From Lentisphaeria bacterium (lineage in GTDB: Bacteria > Verrucomicrobiota > Lentisphaeria > Victivallales > GWF2-50-93), in NCBI GenBank assembly GCA_020056205.1, contig JAGVIF010000172.1:1-12593 (forward strand): a stretch of DNA of 12,593 nucleotides. Direction: 5' to 3'. This document shows positions 1 through 6,725 of the stretch, piece by piece (position 1 is the first letter of the stretch; every line of letters begins with the position of its first letter). The notes under the pieces were generated by a model that saw only the letters and a program-made list of their open reading frames with translations, did no database searches and had not been told where the DNA came from. A program made the position numbers and the translations under genes.

Positions 1-1
1 A

Positions 2-34
2 AATAATAAAAAAATGAGCGAAACCGTGATATGA
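2..34 (+). CDS. 3' end of an upstream gene (partial)
   Basis: An open frame enters the window at its left edge and reads ten codons, ending in the residues MSETVI before a TGA at 32-34. That TGA overlaps the ATG at 31-33 of the next gene as ATGA, the usual sign of translational coupling in an operon. This suggests a gene co-transcribed with tyrA, such as another aromatic amino acid gene, but the fragment is far too short to identify. It could also be non-coding sequence that happens to be open. Confidence 0.35.
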   Translation, partial: NNKKMSETVI

Positions 35-1050
35 GGAATAAACAAAAAACAAATGTGACGATAATCGGGCTTGGGCTTCTTGGAACATCACTTGGACTCG
101 CCCTCGCCGGAAAATACCACAGGACAGCGTGGGCAAGAAGAAAGGAGTCTCTTGATTACGCCCTGAAAACAGGCGCCGTTGACGAGGTGTTTTCTTCTCC
201 GTCGGACGCCGTATCGAATGCGGAGATAACGGTGATCTGTCTCCCCGTTAAAAAAATAATAGCCTTTGTCGGAGAACACATTTCTTCATTCAGAAAAGGT
301 TCGCTCGTTACTGACGTTGGGAGCATCAAAAAAACGATTATTGAAAATCTATTTTATCAGCTCAGGGACAGGGAAGTTGAATTCGTAGGCAGTCATCCGA
401 TGGCCGGTTCCGAACAGAGCGGAGCGGAAGCGGCATCCTCAAAAATATACAGCGGCGCAACCGTGTATATCACTCCTGTCCCTGAAAATTCGGCCGATGC
501 CGTCAATAAAATTTCGCGAATGTGGAAAGACGCCGGAGGAAGAACGCTGCCTCTCTCCCCTGAAGAACACGACAAAACCGCCGCGGTAACAAGCCATCTT
601 GTCCACATAGCCGCCGCAATGCTGACATCCGCCGTTCTTGACTGCGGAAAAGATGAATTTCAACGCAGGCTCAGGGGGTGCGCAGGCGGATTCAGAGACA
701 GCACGCGGGTGGCGGCGTCAAACCCTGAGATGTGGGAGGAAATAATAGAGCTCAACTCCGCAAACATAATTCCTCATCTCCGCGAACTCGAAAAGAGAAT
801 CTGCGAAATTCGCAAATGCCTTGAAGCCCGCGAATTCGGCAAAGCCGGAGAAATCCTCAAAAAAGCCGCCGGGCTTAAAAAAAAAAGCGGAGAAAGAAAA
901 ACAGACGGGCAACTCTCTTTTCAATTTCAGATTGCCGATTTCAAAACCAATTATCGAATAGGTCGTATAGGACATATTATTTTTCGATTTGGCGATTTTT
1001 CAATCCCTCAATCTCCCAGTCACCCAATCATTGACACTCTGACACTCTGA
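31..1050 (+). CDS. tyrA: Prephenate/arogenate dehydrogenase
   Basis: This cytosolic enzyme of tyrosine synthesis oxidatively decarboxylates prephenate (or arogenate) with NAD(P)+. The Rossmann nucleotide-binding loop IIGLGLLGTS lies at residues 11-20, GSHPMAGSE at 120-128, the SHLVH catalytic-histidine region at 188-192, and GFRDSTRVAASNPEMW at 220-235, all characteristic of the TyrA/PDH family. The conserved protein should end near residue 290. Residues from about 291 to 339 have no family resemblance and are encoded by repeat DNA, including a 23-bp word found again in an intergenic region and part of an 8-bp tandem array; the stop codon itself lies in that array. The start at 31 overlaps a preceding stop (ATGA); no Shine-Dalgarno is obvious. 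There is no chorismate mutase or ACT domain. The activity call is firm; prephenate versus arogenate preference cannot be decided. Confidence 0.93.
   Translation: MRNKQKTNVTIIGLGLLGTSLGLALAGKYHRTAWARRKESLDYALKTGAVDEVFSSPSDAVSNAEITVICLPVKKIIAFVGEHISSFRKGSLVTDVGSIKKTIIENLFYQLRDREVEFVGSHPMAGSEQSGAEAASSKIYSGATVYITPVPENSADAVNKISRMWKDAGGRTLPLSPEEHDKTAAVTSHLVHIAAAMLTSAVLDCGKDEFQRRLRGCAGGFRDSTRVAASNPEMWEEIIELNSANIIPHLRELEKRICEIRKCLEAREFGKAGEILKKAAGLKKKSGERKTDGQLSFQFQIADFKTNYRIGRIGHIIFRFGDFSIPQSPSHPIIDTLTL
802..814. repeat. Iterated palindrome TGCGAAATTCGCA, site 1 (in tyrA)
   Basis: A 13-bp near-perfect palindrome with one central unpaired base. In the tyrA frame it gives the residues CEIRK (258-262). 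Confidence 0.7.
924..946 (+). repeat. 23-bp dispersed word, copy 1 (inside the tyrA tail)
   Basis: This 23-bp stretch, centred on cagattgccgattt, is identical and in the same orientation to 8773-8795, which is intergenic. Here it encodes residues 298-306 of the extended tyrA frame, which suggests that intergenic repeat DNA has been captured as coding sequence. Confidence 0.75.
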
Positions 1051-1071
1051 CACTTTGATACTTTGATACTC
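1000..1071 (+). repeat. 8-bp tandem array, nine units
   Basis: Nine consecutive 8-bp units can be laid out without gaps. The first four are degenerate (tcaatccc, tcaatctc, ccagtcac, ccaatcat) and the last five are tgacactc, tgacactc, tgacactt, tgatactt, tgatactc. The tyrA stop codon (1048-1050) falls inside the array. Confidence 0.8.
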
Positions 1072-1077
1072 CCGAAC

Positions 1078-1119
1078 TTCGTCATTGGATATTCCGTGTT
1101 CGTTATTGGATATTCAGTT
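1078..1119 (+). repeat. 21-bp direct repeat, two copies
   Basis: Two adjacent 21-bp units, 1078-1098 and 1099-1119, share the core ttcgtyattggatattc. They lie between the 8-bp and 7-bp arrays in the tyrA/queA convergent gap. Confidence 0.7.
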
Positions 1120-1148
1120 TAAATATCCTTAACCTGATAACAATGCGC

Positions 1149-1204
1149 TGAACCCTGAACCCTGAACGGTGAACGGTGAACGGTGAACGGTGAACGGTGA
1201 ACCT
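1149..1204 (+). repeat. 7-bp tandem array, eight units
   Basis: Eight 7-bp units run without interruption: tgaaccc twice, tgaacgg five times and tgaacct once. The array ends 8 bp from the queA stop codon. No hairpin with a T-run that would act as a terminator is visible in this gap. Confidence 0.85.
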
Positions 1205-1212
1205 CTTGGCGC

Positions 1213-2337
1213 TCAGACTATTAACATGCAGTCGCCATAGCTGTAGAAGCGGAATTTTTCCCTGATGGCAAGGTGATAGGCGGCAAGAATTTTTTCTTTG
1301 CCTGCGAACGCGGACACGAGCATTATCAGAGTGCTTTTCGGCAGGTGAAAATTTGTAAGAAGGATATCGGCTGATTTGATTTTGTAAGGCGGATAAATAA
1401 AAATATCTGTCTTGGCGCTGTCCGCCCGAATGCTTCCGTCAGGGTTCAGCGCGCTTTCAAGCGCCCTCAAAGACGTAGTTCCGACGGCTATTATTCTTCC
1501 GCCGTTTTTTCTCGCGTTGTTTATTTTCAGGGCGGCTTTTTCCGTGATTTGGAAAAATTCCGAGTGCATTTTATGTTGAGAGAGAAATTCCGCCTTGACC
1601 GGCTGAAAGGTTCCGATGCCGACGTGAAGGGTTACTTCGGCAATTTTCACTCCGCATTTTGCGAAATTCGCAAGAGTTTCTTTTGTGAAGTGGAGTCCGG
1701 CTGTCGGCGCGGCGACGGCGCCCTTTTGATGGGCGTAGACGGTTTGGTAGCGTTCCTTATCCGATAATTCATCCGGTCTCTTGATGTATGGGGGTAGCGG
1801 AACATGTCCGAAAAGATTGAGAATTTTGTCCGTAGTTATTTTGTCGTCCGCAATAAACTCAACGATGATGGAGGAATTTTTCCTTTCCGCCTTTATTATG
1901 ACATCCGGTTTTGCCTTTGAGTCTTTTGCTATTGGGATGAATAGATTGTGTTTAAGAAGTCTTTTTGCCGGTTTGGCCAATGCCGTCCACCGCCGCTTTT
2001 TGTCGTCAAGCGCTTCCAGAAGGAGGAACTCCGTTTCAGCGGAGAGGTTCTCTTTCGGCGTTGCGAATATTCTCGTATTTATGACTTTTGTATTGTTGAA
2101 GACGGCACAATCGCCCTCGCGCAGGTATTCAAATATGTCGTTGAATTTGCGAATTTCGCAAACGCCTGTTTCACGGCGGAGGACGAGCAATTTTGACGCA
2201 TCTCTCTGGGGGAGGGGATATTTTGCTATAAGTTCCGGAGGCAGAAGATAATCGAAATCCCGTGTTCTGGGGGGGTAGGAGTTCAGTAAGCCCCGCTCTT
2301 TTGCTGAACTTCCGCTAAAAATGAAATGCGAAATCAA
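1213..2337 (-). CDS. queA: S-adenosylmethionine:tRNA ribosyltransferase-isomerase
   Basis: QueA transfers and rearranges the ribosyl group of S-adenosylmethionine onto preQ1 in tRNA, giving epoxyqueuosine-tRNA. Family motifs run in order: DFDYLLPPELIAKYPLPQRDASKLLVL spans 27-53, LPPYIKR 181-187, AAPTAGLHFT 209-218, HVGIGTFQP 238-246, HKMHSE 255-260, TTSLRALES 287-295, TNFHLPKSTL 328-337 and the terminal YGDCMLIV. The first 23 residues have no counterpart in the family. The only conventional in-frame start upstream of the conserved body is TTG at 2337, with no visible Shine-Dalgarno; a CTG at 2286 would give a more typical N terminus. A run of seven C (coding strand, 2275-2269) sits just before the conserved region. 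The gene starts 5 bp after the moxR-like stop, so co-transcription is likely. Function is firm, start uncertain. Confidence 0.95.
   Translation of the reverse strand: MISHFIFSGSSAKERGLLNSYPPRTRDFDYLLPPELIAKYPLPQRDASKLLVLRRETGVCEIRKFNDIFEYLREGDCAVFNNTKVINTRIFATPKENLSAETEFLLLEALDDKKRRWTALAKPAKRLLKHNLFIPIAKDSKAKPDVIIKAERKNSSIIVEFIADDKITTDKILNLFGHVPLPPYIKRPDELSDKERYQTVYAHQKGAVAAPTAGLHFTKETLANFAKCGVKIAEVTLHVGIGTFQPVKAEFLSQHKMHSEFFQITEKAALKINNARKNGGRIIAVGTTSLRALESALNPDGSIRADSAKTDIFIYPPYKIKSADILLTNFHLPKSTLIMLVSAFAGKEKILAAYHLAIREKFRFYSYGDCMLIV
1660..1672. repeat. Iterated palindrome TGCGAAATTCGCA, site 2 (in queA)
   Basis: Same 13-bp palindrome. The 18 bp at 1654-1671 are the exact reverse complement of 5398-5415. 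Read on the - strand it encodes ANFAK in QueA (residues 223-227). Confidence 0.7.
2148..2160. repeat. Iterated palindrome TGCGAATTTCGCA, site 3 (in queA)
   Basis: Same palindrome in the opposite orientation, extended to 17 bp (TTTGCGAATTTCGCAAA, 2146-2162). It encodes CEIRK in QueA (residues 60-64), the same pentapeptide that site 1 encodes in TyrA. Confidence 0.7.
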
Positions 2338-2342
2338 GGGTT

Positions 2343-3365
2343 TTACGGGGTTCTGAGTTCATCGAGGATTTTTGATATCAGTGAAGCGGTTGTAACATCT
2401 TCGGCTTCAGCTTCATACGTGAGAATTATTCTGTGCCTGAGTATGTCGGGGGCTATATTTTTAACATCCTGCGGCACGACATACGCCCGTCCTTCCATGA
2501 ATGCGAACGCTTTTGCCGCGATGGTCATCATTATTCCGGCTCTCGGCGAAGCCCCGAACTGTATGTAATTTTCGAGGAAGTCAAGCTTCGCCTCTTTTTG
2601 TCTTGACGACAAATTCGTCCTGAGAGTTGGACGCGTTGCGTTGACTATATCGAGAATATATTCCACAATTTTCTCATCCATGTAAATTTTATCCACCCAT
2701 TTTCTGGCATTCCGGATATCGTCGAGGGTCGCTACGGAAACGCCTGAAAGGTCAAGTTCGGGATGCGCCATCCTGTTTATTATCATTCTTTCCTCGTCCC
2801 TGTCCGGATAACCTATTTCGAGTTTGAACATAAACCTGTCTATTTGAGCCTCCGGCAAAGAATAGGTTCCTTCATGCTCGATAGGATTTTGAGTCGCCAT
2901 CACAAGAAACGGCAGAGGCATCTTGTGGGTCTTTCCGGCTATTGTCACCTGTTTTTCCTGCATACATTCGAGAAGGGCGCTTTGAACCTTCGCCGGCGCC
3001 CTGTTTATTTCATCAGCAAGGACGATATTTGCGAATACGGGTCCAAGCCTGACCGAGAATGTCTGGTTTTGCTGATTATATATATTTGTTCCTACGATAT
3101 CCGATGGAAGCAGATCGGGGGTGAATTGTATCCTTGCGAAGGAACCGTTGAGCGCGTTTGATAATGTCTTGACGGCGAGAGTTTTCGCGAGACCCGGCAG
3201 TCCTTCGATTATCAAATGGCCGTCGGCTATGAGAGCCAATATCAGCCTGTTGACAAGCTTTTCCTGCCCCACTATTATCCTGCCAATTTCCGTTTTAAGA
3301 GTTTGTGTGAAAGCGGACGCTTCTTTGATCTTGCCCTGCAATTCGTTTATTTCATGTTTTTCCAT
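2343..3365 (-). CDS. MoxR-family AAA+ ATPase
   Basis: A cytosolic AAA+ ATPase of the MoxR group, which generally acts as a chaperone-like factor helping to mature or activate partner protein complexes. Walker A is GLPGLAKT (55-62), Walker B is IVLADEINRAP (114-124, D118/E119), sensor 1 is ATQNP (157-161), the arginine-finger region is LPEAQIDRF (170-178), and the sensor 2 region is GASPRA (271-276). At 340 residues it is slightly longer than many relatives, with an extra charged stretch at about 250-265. A GGAG at 3377-3374, 8 bp upstream of the ATG, supports the start. The usual DUF58 and VWA-domain partners are absent; queA follows directly instead. The substrate is unknown. Confidence 0.93.
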   Translation of the reverse strand: MEKHEINELQGKIKEASAFTQTLKTEIGRIIVGQEKLVNRLILALIADGHLIIEGLPGLAKTLAVKTLSNALNGSFARIQFTPDLLPSDIVGTNIYNQQNQTFSVRLGPVFANIVLADEINRAPAKVQSALLECMQEKQVTIAGKTHKMPLPFLVMATQNPIEHEGTYSLPEAQIDRFMFKLEIGYPDRDEERMIINRMAHPELDLSGVSVATLDDIRNARKWVDKIYMDEKIVEYILDIVNATRPTLRTNLSSRQKEAKLDFLENYIQFGASPRAGIMMTIAAKAFAFMEGRAYVVPQDVKNIAPDILRHRIILTYEAEAEDVTTASLISKILDELRTP

Positions 3366-3406
3366 TTTTTTATCTCCGGCTTTGTTTTATTGAAAATTCG
3401 TGTTTA

Positions 3407-3503
3407 TTAGCGTCCTACTGCGAGTTTCGCAGTTTTATCAATAAGAAACTGCCAAGAAAGAGACACGCTAAAGCTGTGAACTCCAACGGCAGTTTCAAAG
3501 GAG
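3407..3503 (-). repeat. Dispersed element, copy B (97 bp)
   Basis: Read on the - strand, this 97-bp segment matches 8901-9028 on the + strand with about five substitutions by hand alignment. Copy A carries a further 31 bp between its two blocks. Block 1 is 3474-3503 and block 2 is 3407-3473. Block 2 contains a 7-bp hairpin stem, actgcga (3417-3423) with tcgcagt (3427-3433). A third partial match to block 1 (18 of 19 bases) lies at 12459-12477. The element occupies the divergent gap between the moxR-like gene and the GT2 gene. Confidence 0.85.
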
Positions 3504-3621
3504 AGCCAACTGACTCCATTATGACATCAATTTTTATTTTTTGTTCCATTATAATATGAAAGAAGTTTTGAAAAAGTATATCGCGAAATTCTCAAAAGCC
3601 CGCAGATACAATATCCGAACT

Positions 3622-4902
3622 ATGGAAAAATTCGACTGCGCGGTGGTAATTCCCGCATGCTCCGAATCAAAAGAACTCCCTTTTACGGTTGAAAGTTTGA
3701 AGGCTAATGATTTTTTCAAAAAAAACAAGACGGCGGTAGTGATTGTCGTGAATATGCAGTCAAAACCGCAGACGGGCGGCGCTCCGCCGGCTTTTTCTCA
3801 AGAGGAGATTTTCCGCGACAACACGAGGACTGTTGAATATTTGGAGCGCGAAGCCTCGAAAAATTTCAATATCTTCATCCTCGAAAACTTGGACGGAGAA
3901 AAAATTCAAATGATTGAAACCGGCGTTGGGGAGGCGCGGCGGATTGGAATGGACGCGTCAATCAGCGTTCTTGATCCCGAAGCTCATCCTTTCATTGCAT
4001 CGCTTGACGCCGACACCATCGTGGAAAAAAATTATCTTGAAGCTCTTTTCTCATATTTTAATAAAAACGATTGCTCAGGGGCGGTTATAAGATATTCACA
4101 CCGCGCCGGAGAAACCCGGGAGGCTGATGACGCCATAACAAATTATGAACTTTATTTGAGAAATTATGTCGAGGGACTTCACTGCGCAGGCTCCCCGTAC
4201 GCATTTCACAGCATAGGATCGGCGATGGCATTCCCACTCTCTTCATATCTCAAAATCGGGGGCATGAAGATAAGAAAAGGCGGAGAGGATTTTTATTTCC
4301 TGCAGGATTTGAAAAAAAATGGAAGGATTGATTTCATCGCCGAAACTGCGGTGCATCCATCGCCAAGACTTTCCACCAGGACGCCTTTCGGAACAGGAGT
4401 CTCTCTGCGAAAAATAATCAACGGGGAGAAAAAACTCTGCTACAACTCGGCGATTTTTTCAGAATTGAAAGACCTGACGGCGAGAGCGGAAGAACTTTTC
4501 AACGGACGGAATATTTCCCCTGAAGAATGGATTAAATCTCTGAATCCTCCGGCGAACGCTTTCTTTAACTCATTAACCTTTAATGAGATATGGAACAAAA
4601 TTATTAAAAATGTTCCGTCCGCCGCCGATAAACGGCGGCATGCGTTCTATTCATGGTTTGACGCATTCAGAACCCTTAAATTCATTCACTTTTGCGAAAA
4701 TGAATTCAACCATGCGAAATTCGCAAAAAAAAACGTCTTGGACGCGTGGAAAGACCTGTGGAAATTATCAGGCAGGAGAAATTTTGACTTTAAGTCCGGT
4801 CATGAACTTTTGGATTTTTTAAGAGAAGAAGAAAAGAGAAAATTCGATAGTGATTACGATAGCGGCAGCGGGAAATATTCATGGAAGAACGGGGTTCGGT
4901 GA
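3622..4902 (+). CDS. Family 2 (GT-A fold) glycosyltransferase
   Basis: Probably a cytosolic or membrane-associated transferase of sugar from a nucleotide-sugar donor in surface glycan synthesis. From the start at 3622 the protein opens MEKFDCAVVIPACSES, the expected first beta strand of the GT2 fold. The metal/nucleotide DXD-type motif is SLDADT at about 127-132, and the acceptor-side GGEDFYFLQ is at about 220-228. VHPSPRLSTRTPFGTG follows at about 244-259. The C-terminal 150 residues are alpha-helical and charged, with no recognisable domain and no membrane segment. The frame is open further upstream, with an ATG at 3556 and a TTG at 3541. I prefer 3622 because it places the conserved strand at the N terminus, although none of the three has a clear Shine-Dalgarno. 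It ends 8 bp from the oppositely oriented membrane glycosyltransferase gene. Donor and acceptor cannot be read. Confidence 0.85.
   Translation: MEKFDCAVVIPACSESKELPFTVESLKANDFFKKNKTAVVIVVNMQSKPQTGGAPPAFSQEEIFRDNTRTVEYLEREASKNFNIFILENLDGEKIQMIETGVGEARRIGMDASISVLDPEAHPFIASLDADTIVEKNYLEALFSYFNKNDCSGAVIRYSHRAGETREADDAITNYELYLRNYVEGLHCAGSPYAFHSIGSAMAFPLSSYLKIGGMKIRKGGEDFYFLQDLKKNGRIDFIAETAVHPSPRLSTRTPFGTGVSLRKIINGEKKLCYNSAIFSELKDLTARAEELFNGRNISPEEWIKSLNPPANAFFNSLTFNEIWNKIIKNVPSAADKRRHAFYSWFDAFRTLKFIHFCENEFNHAKFAKKNVLDAWKDLWKLSGRRNFDFKSGHELLDFLREEEKRKFDSDYDSGSGKYSWKNGVR
4713..4725. repeat. Iterated palindrome TGCGAAATTCGCA, site 4 (in the GT2 gene)
   Basis: Same palindrome, here read in another frame and encoding AKFAK in the C-terminal part of the family 2 glycosyltransferase. 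Confidence 0.7.
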
Positions 4903-4910
4903 ATATTTGC

Positions 4911-6725
4911 CTACAATTTGTATATTGTCGAGTCGTCTCCTCTTATTACTTCCTCACAGACCAGCGGATATTTTTGAAAAAATGAAAATCGTCCGAAGAA
5001 ATCGTTGTTCGCGCTCTGATTAGTTTTCATTATGTGAGTGAAGCCGGATTTTTTTAGAACATTTATTTTGTCCGCGAAAGACATTCTGTCATTATAGAGA
5101 AAAATCAGTTCGGGCGACCAAAGCGGAACGAGCCGGACAGTTCCGTTGCCGCCCCGATAAAGCTCCGCCGTATAAAGAGCGCTGTCGCTTAGCGCCACGC
5201 TTTTTTCAGGAAGATGCCCGGCATATTTAAATATCATAGCCTCAATTCCAACGCGCTTTCCAAAAGCTGAATTCAACCACGATCCCGGAGGAATTTCAAA
5301 CGGCGACGCCGGGAGAAGCATTTGAAACAGAAAGGCGGCGGAAAGAATTGAAAATCCGCAAAACTTCCAAAGTGCGCCCGGCAAATTCCATTTTTCCGCG
5401 AATTTCGCAAAATGCCCCGCCACGATTGACAAAACGACGAGAGCCGGGCTAAGCAGTCTTACCGAGTAGTGAATTCCGCCGCAGGCGTAAGTCGTTGAAT
5501 ACAGCCACACCGCGAAAATCGCAATAACATAAAGACAGAAGATTTTGTTTTTTCCGAAATTCCCAAAGGCGTAGAGGAATGCCAACATTTGCAGGGGGGC
5601 TGAAAAAATAAATATTTTAAGCGAAACTATTAACAGAGAAGGATTTGTGAATACCCCGAAATGCCTTGAGTATTCCGAAAGAAGCCCGTGGTATATTTCA
5701 TTGTAGGGCAAAAAACCGCCGGGAAACGAAAGCGGATAAAAAGGATTTCCGTTCACAAAAAAGTTCATCAAATAAAATGGCGACGACATCGCGGCCGCGA
5801 TTGAAAAGGCAATCGCAATATTTTTCCGGGGGATATTGAAAAACGGAAGAGCCAGAGGAATCATTGCCACAAAAACAGGCCCGTATTCCCTTGACAACGC
5901 CCCGATTGAAGCCGAAAGAGACAACATAATCGTCGAGGCCGTAATGGATTCGTTGTTTTTCATTTTCAAGGCGTAATAAAAAAACATCGCAGCCGAAAGG
6001 GCCGTCCATCCCGTCTCCTGTCCAAGAAAAACGGCGAAGAAAAATAATGAGCTTGACAGCAGTGCGAACAGCGAAAATCGCGCAGAATTTTTCCCTCCGT
6101 GAAATAAAACGGAACCCTTGTGGACATAAAAACAGATTAAGAGAAATTGAATCGCCGTGAGAAATGCCGTCGCCGACGGAATTATTCCGCCCAGACAGGC
6201 GTAGAGCCAAAAATATAAAGAGGATACGAAAGGCGGAAAACCGTCCGGATAGGGGTAAATCATGAAATCATCAACGGACGAAGGAGGATAAAAGGCGATT
6301 GAACCTTTTTGATAGATGAGTTCCGCCATGTGATTCCAACGGAAAACGGAGTCAGGCGAAATCATAGGCTGAAAAAAAGAACGGAAAAAAATAAGCGCGG
6401 TGAAAACAGACACGGCAAAAACCGAAAGGGCGTCAAACCCTTCCGGAGCGGAGTCTGTTTTTGGCGGAAGCGTCCCGCTGCGGATTTTTTTAAGCATCAC
6501 AAATAGGACGATAGAAACTGCTCCCAGAAAGGTAAGAACGCTTGCAATATCCGCCTTGAAAGGGGTATAGCCGAGAAACAAGACGGCCTGAAACAGGACA
6601 AAACAGGAAAAAAGAAAAGACAGGGAGGCAAGTTCCAATCCCCTGAATTTAAGGTATCTGCAGAATAAGAAACCCGGGAGAACAAACCCGGCGCACAGAG
6701 CGATTATTGTTGCGGCAAAATTCAT
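4911..6725 (-). CDS. Polytopic membrane protein, probable GT-C glycosyltransferase
   Basis: A 604-residue membrane protein with roughly ten or more hydrophobic segments through residue 470, then a soluble, probably extracytoplasmic tail of about 130 residues. The first large loop contains SPDSVFRWNHMAE (123-135), with an acidic residue near the membrane as in GT-C enzymes that use lipid-linked sugars. It then has YPYPDGFPPFVSSLYFW (157-173), like the region after the first loop in the PMT/ArnT-like families, plus SREYGP (278-283) and HYSVRLLSPALVVLS (419-433). This fits transfer of a sugar from a polyprenyl-phosphate carrier on the outer face, but the family is not certain and a flippase or O-antigen ligase-like role is possible. 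Its ATG overlaps the stop of the ClC gene as ATGA, and an AAGGA lies 10 bp upstream, so translation is likely coupled to ClC. Confidence 0.7.
   Translation of the reverse strand: MNFAATIIALCAGFVLPGFLFCRYLKFRGLELASLSFLFSCFVLFQAVLFLGYTPFKADIASVLTFLGAVSIVLFVMLKKIRSGTLPPKTDSAPEGFDALSVFAVSVFTALIFFRSFFQPMISPDSVFRWNHMAELIYQKGSIAFYPPSSVDDFMIYPYPDGFPPFVSSLYFWLYACLGGIIPSATAFLTAIQFLLICFYVHKGSVLFHGGKNSARFSLFALLSSSLFFFAVFLGQETGWTALSAAMFFYYALKMKNNESITASTIMLSLSASIGALSREYGPVFVAMIPLALPFFNIPRKNIAIAFSIAAAMSSPFYLMNFFVNGNPFYPLSFPGGFLPYNEIYHGLLSEYSRHFGVFTNPSLLIVSLKIFIFSAPLQMLAFLYAFGNFGKNKIFCLYVIAIFAVWLYSTTYACGGIHYSVRLLSPALVVLSIVAGHFAKFAEKWNLPGALWKFCGFSILSAAFLFQMLLPASPFEIPPGSWLNSAFGKRVGIEAMIFKYAGHLPEKSVALSDSALYTAELYRGGNGTVRLVPLWSPELIFLYNDRMSFADKINVLKKSGFTHIMKTNQSANNDFFGRFSFFQKYPLVCEEVIRGDDSTIYKL
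5398..5408. repeat. Iterated palindrome GCGAATTTCGC, site 5 (in the membrane GT gene)
   Basis: The 11-bp core is intact; the outer T is a C on the left. It encodes AKFA of residues 440-443. The flanking bases to 5415 make an 18-bp exact inverted match to queA at 1654-1671. Confidence 0.65.

Noticed and set aside
1149..1204. Telomere-like or CRISPR-like array
   Set aside because: Units are 7 bp and contiguous without spacers, so this is a simple tandem repeat.
1781..2251. 156-codon + strand open frame opposite queA
   Set aside because: Antisense to well-conserved QueA sequence; no ribosome-binding site or domain.
2343..3365. Complete MoxR-DUF58-VWA system
   Set aside because: Only the ATPase is present; its neighbours are queA and a glycosyltransferase.
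3541..3561. TATAAT at 3550-3555 as a promoter for the GT2 gene
   Set aside because: A perfect -10 box, but no acceptable -35 box at 16-18 bp spacing; in AT-rich sequence it is weak evidence. If real, it would favour the start at 3622.
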